Shown here piece by piece: positions 17,210 to 27,847 of a stretch of DNA of 64,000 nucleotides. The stretch covers positions 62,001-126,000 of the forward strand of contig NZ_JACVZC010000001.1 of the NCBI RefSeq assembly GCF_016658545.1, read 5' to 3'. The DNA comes from Pseudomonas sp. S37. GTDB taxonomy: Bacteria; Pseudomonadota; Gammaproteobacteria; Pseudomonadales; Pseudomonadaceae. Numbering within the stretch: position 1 is the first letter of the stretch; each line of letters starts with the position of its first letter. A program made the translations under genes and the position numbers. The notes beneath the pieces were generated by a model. That model did no database searches. It saw only the letters and a program-made list of their open reading frames with translations, and was not told the origin of the DNA.

Positions 17210-19321
17210 ATGTATCGTTCCAGACGCCCCGCTTGGGCTTGGGCTTTTACCGGTGCCGCGTTGAGCACAGGTTTAGGCGTTTCCGAACCGATTTCGGCTG
17301 AAGAATTGGAAGCTGCAAGCGGGATCACAGAGCTCGAGGCGATCCAGGTTACTGGTGAGGGAGGAAACAGAAAGCCCATCGAGCCACTATCGCGCGGGAA
17401 GGTGAGCAATGCTGTTGAGAGTCTGCCTGCGGGTGTGACTTCAATCACGCAGGAGGACATACAAACGCTTAACGTTGACCGAGATATTTCCAATATTTAC
17501 CGGCGTGTACCCGGAGTAGTGGCCAACAACATCGATCAGGGCGATACCGGTAATGGATTTCGCATGCGAGGCTTTGCTACCAATGGTACGCACGGTGCCG
17601 ACGTCGCCGTTTACGTTGATGGTATACCTCAGAACATTCCGTCCAGCCAAGGCGGAGCAGGTCATGGCCCCGTATTTCTGGAATGGTTGACTCCCCAAAT
17701 GATCAGGAGCGCTAATGTCATTAAAGGGCCGGTGTCTGCTCTGTATGGTGATCAGAATCGGGCTGGAGCGGTGGAAATCGAGACACTGGATGGTGGCAGC
17801 GTGGCTTCCAGTATCGGTTTGGACGTTGCCAGTTTCGATGGGCGTCGTACTAACCTGGTGTTGGGCGGTGAATATGAGGGCTTAGAATCGCTGTTCATCG
17901 TCGACATTTACAAAACTAACGGATACCGCAAGGCCGCTGAAACCAATCGAGACAATTACTTCTGGAAGTTGAGTAAGGTTATCGACGACGTTAAATATTC
18001 TGCGCGCTTCAGTCATTACGAATCGGACTTCAAAAATGACGGTTATCTCAACTTGCCCGCGCTTCGAGCAGGTACGATTGGTCGCCGAGATACCGATAAT
18101 CTGTACGGCTTCGGCAACGCTAATAGGAACACCTACGTATTCAATCGTGCTCCGGCTTATGACGAAGCGGGCCTGTACTACACAGCGTATTACGAGGATT
18201 TTAGACGGGTTCGAGCAATTTCTAATGGCACCAATACTCATAATTACGGAAAAGATGATCGCGATATATATGGGGGTCGACTAGCCTATAACTTCGTTGC
18301 GAATGAATCGGCATCATTGATGGTAGGAGCCGATGTCCGGCGCGACAAAGGAATTGCGTTTCGCCAGCAGTATAGAAACTTTGAGCCTACACCAAATTTC
18401 TATTACGACTTCGATATGGATCTCATCACATATGGGGTGTTTGCACAAGGTCAATACAAGCCGACCGATTCAGTTAAGTTGATGGCAGGGGTTCGGTATG
18501 ATCGGTTCGACTATGATATCGAAAATCTGAAATTCCGTGATGCTGACACGGGTTATAATAGTTCTGTTACGACACCTAAGTTTGGCTTGGCTTGGACACC
18601 CATTCGAGAACTGGAAATCTTTACGAATGTAGCTCAAGGGTTCCGCTCACCTGCGGCTGAGTATATTAGCTCTGGCAGCAGCAGTGCCTTAGCGCCTAGT
18701 GAAACTGGAGGCCAAGTCAATAGCAGTGTTCGGCCAAGCAAGGTAAAGTCCTACGATATTGGATTCACAGTACGTCCTTCTGACCGTTTATCGAGCACCA
18801 CAGAGTTCTACTACATCGAGAACGACAATGAAACTGTTCAGACCTCAGCAGGTGTTTACGAGCAGGTCGGCAGTACTACCCGAAGGGGGGCAGAAACTAG
18901 CTTCAATTACCAAGCAACATCGACAGTCAGTGCGTATGCCAGTTACGGGCGCATAATTGACGCGAAGATTAATAATCCTTCGCCGGGTACCGGTGCACTC
19001 CTTTCAGTCCCAGAGCACACCTACAAGGCAGGGGTTCAGTACCGCAACAGATTCATGGCGGGTCAAGTCACTCTTAACGCTGACGTTTATCACCTGGATG
19101 GCATTCCCTACTACATAGGGACTGAAAAAAATGAGATGCCGCCTTATACCCGTTACGATCTAAGGGCCAGCTACGACTATAGCGATTACCAGTTTAGCGT
19201 ATATGGTACCTTCCAACCGCATCGCTACGGGACTGAAGTTGCCTATGGTACGAGCGGTGGACTTGTGATTGTACCGCAGCCCTCTACAACGCTTGGTGCT
19301 TCGATCAGGTACTTTTTCTGA
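17210..19321 (+). CDS. TonB-dependent outer-membrane receptor, likely for zinc or a zinc complex
   Basis: This receptor has 703 residues from ATG 17210. A signal peptide ends near ISA. The TonB box region (ELEAIQVTGEG) is followed by a plug domain (ISNIYRRVPGVVANNI; IRSANVIKGPVSALYGDQNRAGAVEIETL). A 22-strand-type barrel ends in the C-terminal aromatic signature SIRYFF. A Zur-like box overlaps the leader, and the DUF4198 gene is divergent. Zinc or zincophore uptake, as in ZnuD-type receptors, is inferred from that context. The barrel does not show the long His-rich loop of neisserial ZnuD. Confidence 0.85.
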   Translation: MYRSRRPAWAWAFTGAALSTGLGVSEPISAEELEAASGITELEAIQVTGEGGNRKPIEPLSRGKVSNAVESLPAGVTSITQEDIQTLNVDRDISNIYRRVPGVVANNIDQGDTGNGFRMRGFATNGTHGADVAVYVDGIPQNIPSSQGGAGHGPVFLEWLTPQMIRSANVIKGPVSALYGDQNRAGAVEIETLDGGSVASSIGLDVASFDGRRTNLVLGGEYEGLESLFIVDIYKTNGYRKAAETNRDNYFWKLSKVIDDVKYSARFSHYESDFKNDGYLNLPALRAGTIGRRDTDNLYGFGNANRNTYVFNRAPAYDEAGLYYTAYYEDFRRVRAISNGTNTHNYGKDDRDIYGGRLAYNFVANESASLMVGADVRRDKGIAFRQQYRNFEPTPNFYYDFDMDLITYGVFAQGQYKPTDSVKLMAGVRYDRFDYDIENLKFRDADTGYNSSVTTPKFGLAWTPIRELEIFTNVAQGFRSPAAEYISSGSSSALAPSETGGQVNSSVRPSKVKSYDIGFTVRPSDRLSSTTEFYYIENDNETVQTSAGVYEQVGSTTRRGAETSFNYQATSTVSAYASYGRIIDAKINNPSPGTGALLSVPEHTYKAGVQYRNRFMAGQVTLNADVYHLDGIPYYIGTEKNEMPPYTRYDLRASYDYSDYQFSVYGTFQPHRYGTEVAYGTSGGLVIVPQPSTTLGASIRYFF

Positions 19322-19686
19322 TTTCTCCAGGATCAAAGGTGGTGTCGGGAGCGCAGGGTTGAGTATCGCCTCTGCCCATAGCGACGGTGGAATTCATCAT
19401 TTGGGGGCTGCAAATTCGTGATGGGAGTAGAATAGGCGGCGTCTCAGTCGGGAGAGCTCTGGGCTGTACATCCCTAACGTAACAACATGTTTTGTCTAAT
19501 GGCTTAGAACGCTTCGTTAGCTATTTAGCTGTCTAAACTTGAAAAGGGGGCTTCCAGTTGGATGTCCCTGCAAGGCAGGACTAAAAGGTGCGCGCGTCAG
19601 TTATGCCGAACCGGGCGTTGCCTGCAGAGCGAGAGAAAAAGTATTCAGCACGGTTATCACGATGCTTACGCTTTAGGAGGTTATGG
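19322..19686. other. Intergenic region without recognisable gene
   Basis: No supported coding frame was seen. A TAACGTAACAACATGTT stretch near 19470-19490 is loosely similar to the Zur sites of this island but too imperfect to call. The last dozen bases carry the ribosome-binding site of the next small gene. Confidence 0.4.
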
Positions 19687-19914
19687 ATGACAATTTTTAC
19701 TCTGAATTACCGCCTGAATGATGAACCTAAGGGCTATCAGGTGGTTCTCGAAGAAAAATTTCTTAGTGATCACGAGGCAGCAATTCATCTAATTGAGTTG
19801 CATTATGGTGATAGCGAAAGCTGGATAGTGATGCCTGATGCATCGCCAGAAGATATTCTCGCCCAGGCGGAGCTGCTTGGGCTGTGGGAGATCAATATTA
19901 CTCTTGAGGCATGA
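19687..19914 (+). CDS. Small acidic hypothetical protein
   Basis: A 75-residue protein from ATG 19687, preceded by a perfect AGGAGG six bases upstream. A longer frame from 19588 has no such signal. The sequence is acidic (many Glu and Asp), with a central HEAAIHLIELHYGDSESWIVMP and a C-terminal SPEDILAQAELLGLWEINITLE. I see no signal peptide, membrane helix or metal motif. It lies between two zinc-related units and is followed by a strong terminator, so it is probably a real monocistronic gene. Function unknown. Confidence 0.6.
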   Translation: MTIFTLNYRLNDEPKGYQVVLEEKFLSDHEAAIHLIELHYGDSESWIVMPDASPEDILAQAELLGLWEINITLEA

Positions 19915-20063
19915 AACTCTCCCTCTCTCGATGAGAGTGCGGGAAATTTCCCTGAGGAATTAGAGTTCAGTCGTGTGATCAGTACTCTCCATCAAGATTT
20001 AAAGTGGCTTAGGACGAATTGACTAACGCTGATTTATTAGGAGGTCAGTAGGCGTGTGTGAAG

Positions 20064-20094
20064 GCGCAGCTCAGTGGCTGAACTGCGCTTTTTT
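20064..20094 (+). terminator. Intrinsic terminator
   Basis: GCGCAG-C-TCAG pairs with CTGA-A-CTGCGC around a short loop, directly followed by TTTTTT. Its orientation is for transcription on the + strand; the closest upstream gene is the small acidic one 150 bases away. Confidence 0.75.
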
Positions 20095-20113
20095 GTAAAG
20101 CGGAAAACTACAA

Positions 20114-22126
20114 TCAAACGTCGCAGGTATTTAATGGAAGTCGGGACGCGATGCGGTTATGTACCTCTTCAACAATGTGATCAGACGAAAGCTCATCCGG
20201 CGAACTAGCTTCTTTTCGTAACCATTCAATTGCGGACTTTAAGTCCATCACGCCAAGGTCGTTGCCGTCTCTGGTGCGCACTGCGATGGTTCCTTGCTCC
20301 TGCTCCTTGGTGCCTGCGACAAGGAGGAATGGAATCCGTTGAAGTGTCTTCTCTCGGATTTTGTAGCCGATTTTCTCATTGCGGGTGTCAGTTTCAACCC
20401 GAAGGCCCTTGCAGCGCAGCAGTGTGGCGACATCTCGAACATAGTCGGTATGCTGTTGCGAAATAGAGCAAACGACCACTTGGATGGGTGAAAGCCAAGT
20501 TGGAAGCTTGCCAGAGTGATGCTCTAGCATGATGCCCGTGAAACGCTCCAGAGAGCCGAAGAGGGCGCGGTGCAGCATGACTGGTCGCTTGCGAAGGCCA
20601 TCTTCGTCGACGTACTCGATACCGAATCGTTCAGGAAGGTTCATGTCGACCTGAAGTGTGCCGCACTGCCAGTCACGGCCAATAGCGTCGCGCAGCACGA
20701 ACTCAAGCTTGGGCCCGTAGAACGCCCCCTCACCTGGATTGACTTGGTACTCGAGGTTCATTTCTTCGAGGGAGTGGATAAGCGCTCCTTCGAGTTGATC
20801 CCAGGTTGCGTCACTGCCGATTCGGTTGGCGGGTCGAGTGGACAGCTTGATGCGCACGTCCTCGAAGCCAAACTGGCGATAGATGTCCAGTACTAGACCC
20901 ACGACGGATCGGCATTCTTCGTTCATTTGTTCGGGGGTGCAGAAAATGTGCGCGTCGTCTTGGGTGAAGTGACGCACCCGAAGCAACCCATGGAGAGAGC
21001 CTGAGGGCTCATACCGATGGACTTTACCGAATTCGCCCATGCGAATCGGCAAGTCGCGATAGCTCTTGAGGCCGTGTCGATAGAGGAGGGTGCCGCCGGG
21101 GCAATTCATCGGCTTGAGAGCTAGGGCGCGACCATCCTCGGTTTCGGTCGTGAACATGTGATCACGATAGTTATGCCAGTGTCCGGACGTTTCCCACAGG
21201 CCGCGATCCATGACGTCTGGCGTGTTCACTTCGACATAGCCCGCGTCATTCTGTCTGCGTCGCATGTAGGCGATGAGAGACTGAAACACCGTCCATCCCC
21301 GCGGGTGCCAGAAAACTGATCCTGGTGCGTCATCCTCGAAATGAAAAAGGTCGAGTTCTCTTCCGATCTTGCGATGGTCACGCTTCTCGGCTTCCTCAAG
21401 TCGAACGAGGTGGGCTGACAGCTGCTTTGCATCGGCCCAAGCCGTTCCGTAGATGCGCTGTAGCTGTTCGTTTTTTGCATCACCGCGCCAGTACGCGCCC
21501 GCTAGCTTGGTCAGCTTAAATGCCTTCAAGAAGCGAGTATTGGGTACGTGAGGGCCGCGGCACATGTCCACGTATTCTTCGTGGAAGTAGAGCCCCATCT
21601 CCTGGGTATCTGGCATGTCCTCGATCAGACGAAGTTTGTAATCTTCGTCTCGTGCCTTGAAGATCTGGATGGCCTCATCGCGCGGCGTCATGCGCTTGAC
21701 GACATCGTACTCTTTGGCGATCAGCTCGCGCATGCGAGCTTCGATGGCTTCGAGGTCTGCCGGGGTGAATGGCCTTTCAAACGCTACATCGTAGTAAAAG
21801 CCCTCATTGATCACCGGGCCAATGACCATTTTGGCAGTCGGGTAGAGCTGTTTGAGTGCATGGCCAACCAGGTGGGCGCATGAGTGACGGATGATGTCTA
21901 AGCCTTCATCATCTTTAGGGGTGATTACCTGCAATTTAGCATCGCGGTCAATCATCTCGCATGCGTCCACCAAGCGACCATTAACCCTTCCTGCCACCGT
22001 GCTACGTGCCAAACCGGCGCCGATGGATGCTGCTACGTCGTGGACAGTGACGGGGTTATCGTAGGTACGAATTGATCCATCTGGCAGCGTGATGGAAACA
22101 GGGGAGGGGTGTGCGTTATCTGGCAT
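20114..22126 (-). CDS. thrS: Second threonyl-tRNA synthetase (Zur-island paralog)
   Basis: A full-length class II threonyl-tRNA synthetase (670 residues): N-terminal TGS domain ([12 protein letters not shown]), editing domain with HSCAHLVGH and MCRGPHV, catalytic core and anticodon-binding domain. The three ligands of the catalytic zinc are all present: Cys in MNCPGG, His in TQDDAH and His in [13 protein letters not shown]. So this is not an obvious zinc-free version. It is the last gene of a zinc-regulator operon, 114 bases after queD. A paralog in this location presumably supplies ThrRS activity during zinc shortage, perhaps through higher zinc affinity or a dedicated metallochaperone. The chromosomal copy must lie outside the window. 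Confidence 0.93.
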   Translation of the reverse strand: MPDNAHPSPVSITLPDGSIRTYDNPVTVHDVAASIGAGLARSTVAGRVNGRLVDACEMIDRDAKLQVITPKDDEGLDIIRHSCAHLVGHALKQLYPTAKMVIGPVINEGFYYDVAFERPFTPADLEAIEARMRELIAKEYDVVKRMTPRDEAIQIFKARDEDYKLRLIEDMPDTQEMGLYFHEEYVDMCRGPHVPNTRFLKAFKLTKLAGAYWRGDAKNEQLQRIYGTAWADAKQLSAHLVRLEEAEKRDHRKIGRELDLFHFEDDAPGSVFWHPRGWTVFQSLIAYMRRRQNDAGYVEVNTPDVMDRGLWETSGHWHNYRDHMFTTETEDGRALALKPMNCPGGTLLYRHGLKSYRDLPIRMGEFGKVHRYEPSGSLHGLLRVRHFTQDDAHIFCTPEQMNEECRSVVGLVLDIYRQFGFEDVRIKLSTRPANRIGSDATWDQLEGALIHSLEEMNLEYQVNPGEGAFYGPKLEFVLRDAIGRDWQCGTLQVDMNLPERFGIEYVDEDGLRKRPVMLHRALFGSLERFTGIMLEHHSGKLPTWLSPIQVVVCSISQQHTDYVRDVATLLRCKGLRVETDTRNEKIGYKIREKTLQRIPFLLVAGTKEQEQGTIAVRTRDGNDLGVMDLKSAIEWLRKEASSPDELSSDHIVEEVHNRIASRLPLNTCDV

Positions 22127-22157
22127 CGTTACAGGCTTCTCGGTCTTAAAATACTGT

Positions 22158-22180
22158 GGGCCGTCCGCTAGCGGACGCCC
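22158..22180 (-). promoter_or_regulatory. Hairpin between queD and thrS
   Basis: A 14-base palindrome GTCCGCTAGCGGAC is extended by GGGC/GCCC arms with one bulge. On the minus strand it is followed by TATTTTAA. It lies 32 bases upstream of thrS and could terminate, attenuate or process the long transcript. Confidence 0.4.
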
Positions 22181-22240
22181 TGGTCATAAATTGGGTGGAC
22201 TGCAAGTTCTAGCTGCGAGCACAGCTACTCGCGCAGGGCA

Positions 22241-22834
22241 TCAGCTACACAAACCTTCCAGCTCGGTCTGGATCATGGTGGGCTTCGGCTTCAGCCGTTC
22301 GTACAGCTTGGGATCAGCCCACTGGGCAGTAATCGCGGGAGAGAACTCAATGAGGTCGAGGTCAATCAAGCCCATACGGGGGTTCACAACATCCTCGCGG
22401 AAGCACTGCGCATACCCCGTTTCGGTTTCGTGCACGATTACAGAGTGGAGCTGAACACCGGATTCACCGTTCTTCATTTGGGTGTTTTCCAAGGCGGCTT
22501 CCACCAGGCGGAAGATTAATCTGGAGAACTGCTCAGCACTCGGTGACACGGGGATGAGTACCCAGCGCTCTGAATGCCTCCGAATTGAGGCAATGTAATC
22601 AGGATCATCCTGCGACCAGATCGCGACGGCGTGATCGAAAGCGTCGATCAAGTCCCGAACGTCACCTTTGAGTAGCCCGAAGTCATACACCATCTGGCCG
22701 TGATCAAGGGCGTCGGCGCGCAAGAGCAGCTCGACTTTGTACGAGTGCCCATGAATCGAGTGAGAGCAACGACGGGTGCTACAGCCTCGAACTATGTGGG
22801 CGTTTTCGAATTTGAACAGTTTCCGAATCAGCAT
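22241..22834 (-). CDS. queD: QueD/PTPS-family 6-carboxytetrahydropterin synthase-like protein, extended version
   Basis: A 197-residue protein of the 6-pyruvoyl-tetrahydropterin synthase/QueD fold. Zinc ligands are His13 (FENAH), His28 and His30 (HSIHGHSY); Cys23 is near the usual catalytic cysteine. YDFGLLK and DHAVAI follow, and a late HETETGYAQ supplies the substrate-anchoring Glu. Classical QueD is about 120 residues; the extra length comes from a middle insert (about residues 75-105) and a C-terminal tail. In queuosine synthesis the enzyme acts after GTP cyclohydrolase, and the zinc-independent cyclohydrolase folE2 is in the same operon. The gene overlaps yidD by seven bases. Confidence 0.8.
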   Translation of the reverse strand: MLIRKLFKFENAHIVRGCSTRRCSHSIHGHSYKVELLLRADALDHGQMVYDFGLLKGDVRDLIDAFDHAVAIWSQDDPDYIASIRRHSERWVLIPVSPSAEQFSRLIFRLVEAALENTQMKNGESGVQLHSVIVHETETGYAQCFREDVVNPRMGLIDLDLIEFSPAITAQWADPKLYERLKPKPTMIQTELEGLCS

Positions 22835-23082
22835 GGGCCACCTTTATCCTTGTTGCCTTTCGACGGTACGGGGTCAAATCCACCGGGATGCAGTGGGTGG
22901 CAACGCAAGAGCCGGCGCAGCGTCAACCAGCTGCCCATCAGGGCGCCATGAGTCCGCAGTGCTTCGATTGAGTACTGCGAGCAAGAAGGGTGAAATCTGC
23001 ATCGATTGCCTATGACGGGGCTGATGAACAGTTGGTAGCCGCGTACCAACGCAATCAGAATAGAGTTCGGCCACCGCCTCAT
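22828..23082 (-). CDS. yidD: Membrane protein insertion efficiency factor YidD
   Basis: An 84-residue YidD-family protein: amphipathic N-terminal segment ([15 protein letters not shown]), then the conserved [15 protein letters not shown] and [18 protein letters not shown]. The family assists YidC-dependent insertion at the inner membrane. A genomic copy normally lies beside rnpA and yidC. This extra copy sits between cysS and queD, overlapping both by a few bases, so it is translated with the zinc-island operon. The four cysteines and three histidines could bind a metal, but that is speculative. Confidence 0.88.
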   Translation of the reverse strand: MRRWPNSILIALVRGYQLFISPVIGNRCRFHPSCSQYSIEALRTHGALMGSWLTLRRLLRCHPLHPGGFDPVPSKGNKDKGGPC

Positions 23083-24494
23083 ATCACGCTCCTTGCTGTC
23101 GGGCGCAGCGTGGAGCCTTCTGGACTGTCTTCGATGCTAAAGCCAGCTTCTAGCAACTCGTCACGCAGAGCGTCGGCTCTGGAGAAGTCGCGCGCAATAC
23201 GTGCTTGGTTTCTTGCTTCCAGCAATGACTCAAGATGCTGTCGATGACTGAGCGGTTGCTCAACAGGCTGTACTGGAGGCCTAAGCGCAGCCAGCGCGAC
23301 ATGTGGCTCTTGCTGCAGGAGGCCGAGCAGTCCGGCGGACTTGATCAGCCTTGCTTTAGCAAGCATTCGCATTTCATCTGTCACCGCCTGATCGAGCTCC
23401 GATCTGAGCACATGCAGCCGAGCAAGTGCTTCGGTCACCCCTAGGTCATTCTTAAGTGATTCCAGCACCAGTTCATCCGGTGCCACGTCGACAGGGACAG
23501 CCAAAGAGCTGACTTTCGACAGCGATGAGTAAAATCGGAATAGCGTCTGTACGGCAGCGTGCAAGCGCTGTGTGTTCCAGTCCATTGGGCGTCGGTAGTG
23601 GGTACAGAGCAGCGCGAATCGAATAGCTTCACCAGGTGCCTGAGCGAGAAGGTCTCGGACTAGCAAAACGTTGCCGAGTGATTTGGACATCTTCTGCGCA
23701 TCCACGGTAACGAAGCTATTGTGTACCCACGTGCGGCAGTAGAGAGTGCCATTGGCGCAAGTACCCTGAGCGATCTCATTTTCGTGGTGAGGGAAAATAA
23801 GGTCTTGGCCTCCGCCATGAATGTCGATGGTGTGCCCCAGGTGTCGCCCAATCATCGCAGAGCACTCAACATGCCATCCTGGCCGACCTCGTCCCCAAGG
23901 GCTGCTCCAGCCGGGCATTTTAGGAGTCGAAGGTTTCCATAGAACGAAGTCCAGCGGGCTGCGCTTATAGGGGGCAACTTCAACTCGCGCTCCAGCCATC
24001 ATGTCCTGGGGCAGGCGTCCTGACAGTTGACCGTAGGCAGGGTAGGAAGGGACGTGGAACAGCACATGCTCTTGTTCGACGTAGGCGTGGCCCCGGTCGA
24101 CCAATCGTTTGATCAGCGCGATGATCTCTGGGATGTGATCCGTAACGCGTGGTTCCAGATCGGGCGAGGCGATCCCAAGGGCTGCCATGTCTTCATGGTA
24201 GGCATCGATGAAGCGGCGGGTGATGTCCCCGATTGGAGAGCCTGACGCAATTGCTGCCGCGTTGATCTTGTCGTCCACGTCCGTGAAGTTTCGCGCGTAA
24301 ACGACTTCCTTAAATTCATGGCGCAGAACTCTGGCAAGGATGTCGAAGACAACGGCTGGTCTAGCATTCCCGATGTGGGCGTAGTTGTAGACGGTAGGGC
24401 CGCAGACATACATGGTCACCCGATCAGGCCGCTCAGTGCGCAGTGCCTCTTTCTCTCGAGTGAGCGTGTTGTGAAGTTTGATGGACGACGTCAT
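23079..24494 (-). CDS. cysS: Second cysteinyl-tRNA synthetase (Zur-island paralog)
   Basis: A 471-residue class I synthetase with [19 protein letters not shown] (HIGH-type motif), [19 protein letters not shown] and KMSKSLGN. The four zinc ligands known from the E. coli enzyme are all conserved (Cys in CGPTVY, Cys in VECSAM, His and Glu in HHENE), so zinc is still expected to recognise the cysteine substrate. It is one of two tRNA synthetase paralogs in this operon. Overlaps of four bases with both neighbours show tight translational coupling. Its presumed job is to maintain Cys-tRNA supply when zinc is scarce. Confidence 0.94.
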   Translation of the reverse strand: MTSSIKLHNTLTREKEALRTERPDRVTMYVCGPTVYNYAHIGNARPAVVFDILARVLRHEFKEVVYARNFTDVDDKINAAAIASGSPIGDITRRFIDAYHEDMAALGIASPDLEPRVTDHIPEIIALIKRLVDRGHAYVEQEHVLFHVPSYPAYGQLSGRLPQDMMAGARVEVAPYKRSPLDFVLWKPSTPKMPGWSSPWGRGRPGWHVECSAMIGRHLGHTIDIHGGGQDLIFPHHENEIAQGTCANGTLYCRTWVHNSFVTVDAQKMSKSLGNVLLVRDLLAQAPGEAIRFALLCTHYRRPMDWNTQRLHAAVQTLFRFYSSLSKVSSLAVPVDVAPDELVLESLKNDLGVTEALARLHVLRSELDQAVTDEMRMLAKARLIKSAGLLGLLQQEPHVALAALRPPVQPVEQPLSHRQHLESLLEARNQARIARDFSRADALRDELLEAGFSIEDSPEGSTLRPTARSVI

Positions 24495-25618
24495 ACGCTG
24501 ATGCCTTCGATATGTCCCGCCTTGTTTTTGAAGGCCCTGAAGGTCGCCTCGATCATTTCTCGTGTGACGTCTTGAGTGATGAAAACCAAACGGGAACGCC
24601 GGTCGTCAGTCGGCCAGGCGGGTAGTGGAGCGGACGGATGGAAGATGTGCTGAACACCGTGCAGGGCGATCGGCGTGTCGCGCCCTTCAATGTTGAGGAT
24701 GCCCTTAACCCGGAGAATGTTGCTTCCCAGTAACGTCATCAACACCTCTAGCCAGCACTCCAGAGCAAGCTCACTGATTGGGCTGTCGATGGTGAAGCAG
24801 AACGCACGAATCCGGTCGCCATGACGGTTTACGTCCTGTTGCGGTGCTCGCAAGCCTGCAGAGAACAACCCTTGACTCGTACTCTTTTCAGGTTGAGGCG
24901 TGATCTGGAATTTAGGGGTAGAGGTGGCCTCGTATGCATGCTCGTTTAACCAGCCTTCAACATCGGGTGACTTACCCTCGTGAGTGAAGAGGCCAAGGCC
25001 CAGAATCTTGCTTGCCTCCAGATGGCCGTTCTTGATTTCCCAGCGAGGTGCTGCAGGGTTGATGTCTGACAGGCGCTGGAGAAGCTCTGCCCTATGCTCG
25101 GGGCTCACCAGGTCACCTTTGGTCAACAGCAGTACATCTGCCATAGCAGCTTGTTTGATCGCCTCCTGATGGTGATCAAGCGTAGCCATGCCGCTGGCTA
25201 GGTCTACTGTCGCTACCACACCATCCAGTCGATATTTGGGGGCGATCTGTGCATGCGTCATCAGGGTGTGAATGATCGGGGCAGGATCTGCTAGGCCGGT
25301 GGTTTCAATCAATACGCGGTCAAACTGGCGGTTCCCCTCCCGAGAGAAACGCCACGTGATGTCCCGCAATGTCTGGACGAGGTCTCCACGAATTGTGCAG
25401 CAGACGCAGCCGCTGCCCAATTCCATGACGATGTTCTCGTTACTGTGGGTGACGAGAAGATGGTCGAGTGCCATCGCCCCAAATTCATTGATGATGATCA
25501 GCGTGTTGGCAAATTCCGGCTGTCTCACCAACTGGTTTAACAATGTCGTTTTGCCGCTGCCGAGGAAGCCAGTCAGCAGTGTGACGGGGATCAGCGAGCT
25601 GCGTGCTTCACTGCTCAT
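24491..25618 (-). CDS. COG0523/G3E-family GTPase, YjiA-like metallochaperone
   Basis: A G3E P-loop GTPase of the CobW/YjiA family with 375 residues from ATG 25618, a start that overlaps the end of folE2 by 11 bases. A frame running to 25747 is longer but lies inside folE2. Walker A is GFLGSGKT (residues 17-24), the metal motif CVCC is at 71-74, and a CobW C-terminal domain begins near 265. Members deliver metals to target enzymes using GTP. In a Zur operon it is probably a zinc chaperone, alongside ZigA encoded two genes upstream. Possible clients are the zinc enzymes encoded next to it (CysRS, ThrRS, QueD). Confidence 0.88.
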   Translation of the reverse strand: MSSEARSSLIPVTLLTGFLGSGKTTLLNQLVRQPEFANTLIIINEFGAMALDHLLVTHSNENIVMELGSGCVCCTIRGDLVQTLRDITWRFSREGNRQFDRVLIETTGLADPAPIIHTLMTHAQIAPKYRLDGVVATVDLASGMATLDHHQEAIKQAAMADVLLLTKGDLVSPEHRAELLQRLSDINPAAPRWEIKNGHLEASKILGLGLFTHEGKSPDVEGWLNEHAYEATSTPKFQITPQPEKSTSQGLFSAGLRAPQQDVNRHGDRIRAFCFTIDSPISELALECWLEVLMTLLGSNILRVKGILNIEGRDTPIALHGVQHIFHPSAPLPAWPTDDRRSRLVFITQDVTREMIEATFRAFKNKAGHIEGISV

Positions 25619-26528
25619 GGTGCGAACCCTGGTCAAAAGGTGAAGACCAGGCAGCTGCATCATGAGGATGCAGGCTCTCCAGGTGCCGCACATGAACTTT
25701 AGGATTCTGGTGTTCGGTGAGTGCTGCGCGAATCCGGCGAGCGGCATCCTCGACGAACATCAGGTTCTGGCCATTAAGTGCTGCGAATGCTTGCTCATCA
25801 GCCCGTTTGACTGCGGTTTGGACTGGAGTACCTAGAGAATTCTCAACAGCTTCAATCAAAGATAGCAACCCTAGGCTGGTGGAAGTGCGTTCAACCGAAA
25901 CGCATACGCGTGCCTCGCTGCGCTGGCTGTGCGGCGTTGCAACTGACGCGTTCGCTCGCAACCATTTCGCGACGGTTGCCGGGTCAACGAGTGGCTGGTT
26001 TGAGAATGAGTTGAGGAAACTCGCCTCAATCAGCTGGCGAGACAGCGCCGCGGAGCAAGGGCATGTAGACGAGTAGCCAACAGTGCACTCAACGCTCAGC
26101 GCAAATTTATCTCCCACCAGCGATGCGTTCATTTGAACACGGTATGACTTCCACCCCGATAAACCTTCCGTCACGAGCGCTGGGCGGCGGATGAGAAGAT
26201 CAAAATCGAGCCGAAGCCGTGCACTTCGGCTATCACAGTCGTGGTGGCTGTCGATCATGCTGCTCAGCAATGTATGCACATGCTCCGGCGAGATGTGCGC
26301 CTCTTGTCCCCAGCTGTCCAGCAATCGATAGAGGCGAGACATATGGATGCCTTTCACCTGGGGCGCAGGCAAGTCGACTTGCACGTCTGCTCTGGCGTGA
26401 AGCTCGCGATGATAGCCTGGCTCGTCAATCGTGACTGGGAGGTCGATTCCTTGCATACCAACCCACTCCAGGGGGCCAAGTGTCGGAGCAATGTCGGTGA
26501 CGGAAACGTCGGGAAGTGCTGCACTCAT
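25608..26528 (-). CDS. folE2: GTP cyclohydrolase type IB (FolE2)
   Basis: The 306-residue type IB cyclohydrolase, which makes 7,8-dihydroneopterin triphosphate for folate and queuosine. It uses various divalent metals instead of the zinc required by FolE1. Recognisable segments are [17 protein letters not shown] with the active-site cysteine, [10 protein letters not shown] and the N-terminal [10 protein letters not shown] start at ATG 26528 (MSAALPD); a longer frame to 26564 has no better signal. Replacement of FolE1 by FolE2 under zinc starvation is an established Zur-regulon theme. It lies between two G3E GTPase genes. Confidence 0.92.
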   Translation of the reverse strand: MSAALPDVSVTDIAPTLGPLEWVGMQGIDLPVTIDEPGYHRELHARADVQVDLPAPQVKGIHMSRLYRLLDSWGQEAHISPEHVHTLLSSMIDSHHDCDSRSARLRLDFDLLIRRPALVTEGLSGWKSYRVQMNASLVGDKFALSVECTVGYSSTCPCSAALSRQLIEASFLNSFSNQPLVDPATVAKWLRANASVATPHSQRSEARVCVSVERTSTSLGLLSLIEAVENSLGTPVQTAVKRADEQAFAALNGQNLMFVEDAARRIRAALTEHQNPKVHVRHLESLHPHDAAAWSSPFDQGSHHEQ

Positions 26529-26581
26529 GTTCTTTATCCGCAGGTTACTGGCCCTCCCAATCACGGGAGGGCTCTTACAAT

Positions 26582-27799
26582 TTAATTCCAGCCAGGAAGC
26601 GGGTTTTTAAGCTTCATCCAGCCCTTCGGGCCTAGAGCCATCTCATCATCTGTGAGGAGGCATGCATCAAAGCTGGCTCGCAGCGCTGGCTCATTCATGT
26701 CCATGCCGATGAGTACGAGCTCTTGTCGTGCGTCGCCCACGTCCTTTTCCCATTTAGCGCGAATGTCCTCGACGGACTCGGGATCCGTCGGCCAACGGTC
26801 TTGCGGGATGGCTGCCCACCAATAGCCCGCTGGGCCATGTCTGGCCACTGCGCCTGCTTGCGACCAGTTACCGGCCATAGCTGGCTCGCTGGCGAGCCAG
26901 AAGTAGCCTTTGGAGCGCACGACGCCTGGCCATTCACTTTCAACCAGCTCATGGAAACGCTCGGGATGGAAGGGGCGTCGGGCGCGGTATACGAAACTGC
27001 GGATCCCATACTCTTCCGTCTCTGGCGTATGAGTACCACGCATTTCCTGCAGCCAGCCGGGGGCTCGCGAGGCCTCGTCGAAATCGAACAAGCCTGTATT
27101 CAGCACACGATCCAGTGGGACTTTGCCGAACTCGGAGATCTCGATCTTCGCTCGGGGATTCAGGCTGTTGAGGATGGCGATCAATTGTCGCCGCTCATCC
27201 TCACTGACCAGATCAATTTTATTGAGGACGATCACGTCGCAGAACTCGATCTGCTCAATCAGCAGATCGACTACCGTGCGAACATCTTCCTCTCCCAGCG
27301 ATTCGCCTCGCGCCTGCAAGCTATCGCGTGAGCTGTAGTCTCTGAGGAAGTTGAAGGAATCCACGACGGTGACCATGGTATCGAGGCGAGCTACCTCGCC
27401 GAGGCTGCGCCCATCTTCGCCCTCAAAGGTGAAGGTCTCCGCCACTGGCAGTGGCTCAGAAATGCCGGTGGACTCAATGACCAACTGATCGAATCGCCCC
27501 TCCTTGGCAAGGCGATCCACCTCAAGCAGTAGGTCTTCCCGTAGGGTGCAACAGATGCAGCCGTTGCTCATTTCAACCAGTTTTTCATCCGTGCGTGAGA
27601 GCTCTGCGCCTCCGTCACGCACGAGGGCAGCATCTATATTCACGTCACTCATGTCATTGACGATTACGGCGACACGTCGGCCTTCGCGATTGTTCAGGAT
27701 GTGATTGAGTAGCGTGGTTTTTCCTGCTCCTAAGAATCCGGACAATACGGTTACGGGAAGCTTATGGGCTTCACTCGAGTTAGAGGTTGGGACTGTCAT
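26582..27799 (-). CDS. zigA: COG0523 GTPase ZigA-like zinc metallochaperone
   Basis: A 405-residue G3E GTPase: Walker A GFLGAGKT (residues 21-28), the metal-binding motif CICC (81-84), [15 protein letters not shown], the NKID base-specificity loop and a CobW C-terminal domain (from about 265). ZigA-type members are repressed by Zur and tie GTP hydrolysis to metal delivery during zinc limitation. The gene begins 49 bases after zur and appears to be the second gene of the operon starting at the palindrome at 28301. Confidence 0.9.
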   Translation of the reverse strand: MTVPTSNSSEAHKLPVTVLSGFLGAGKTTLLNHILNNREGRRVAVIVNDMSDVNIDAALVRDGGAELSRTDEKLVEMSNGCICCTLREDLLLEVDRLAKEGRFDQLVIESTGISEPLPVAETFTFEGEDGRSLGEVARLDTMVTVVDSFNFLRDYSSRDSLQARGESLGEEDVRTVVDLLIEQIEFCDVIVLNKIDLVSEDERRQLIAILNSLNPRAKIEISEFGKVPLDRVLNTGLFDFDEASRAPGWLQEMRGTHTPETEEYGIRSFVYRARRPFHPERFHELVESEWPGVVRSKGYFWLASEPAMAGNWSQAGAVARHGPAGYWWAAIPQDRWPTDPESVEDIRAKWEKDVGDARQELVLIGMDMNEPALRASFDACLLTDDEMALGPKGWMKLKNPLPGWN

Positions 27800-27847
27800 C
27801 AGGAGCCCTCACGGTAAGATATGGTGTAAGCGTACTACTCGTAGTCG

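Noticed and set aside
19470..19490. Possible extra Zur site (TAACGTAACAACATGTT)
   Set aside because: The two halves match poorly and the spacing differs from the other sites.
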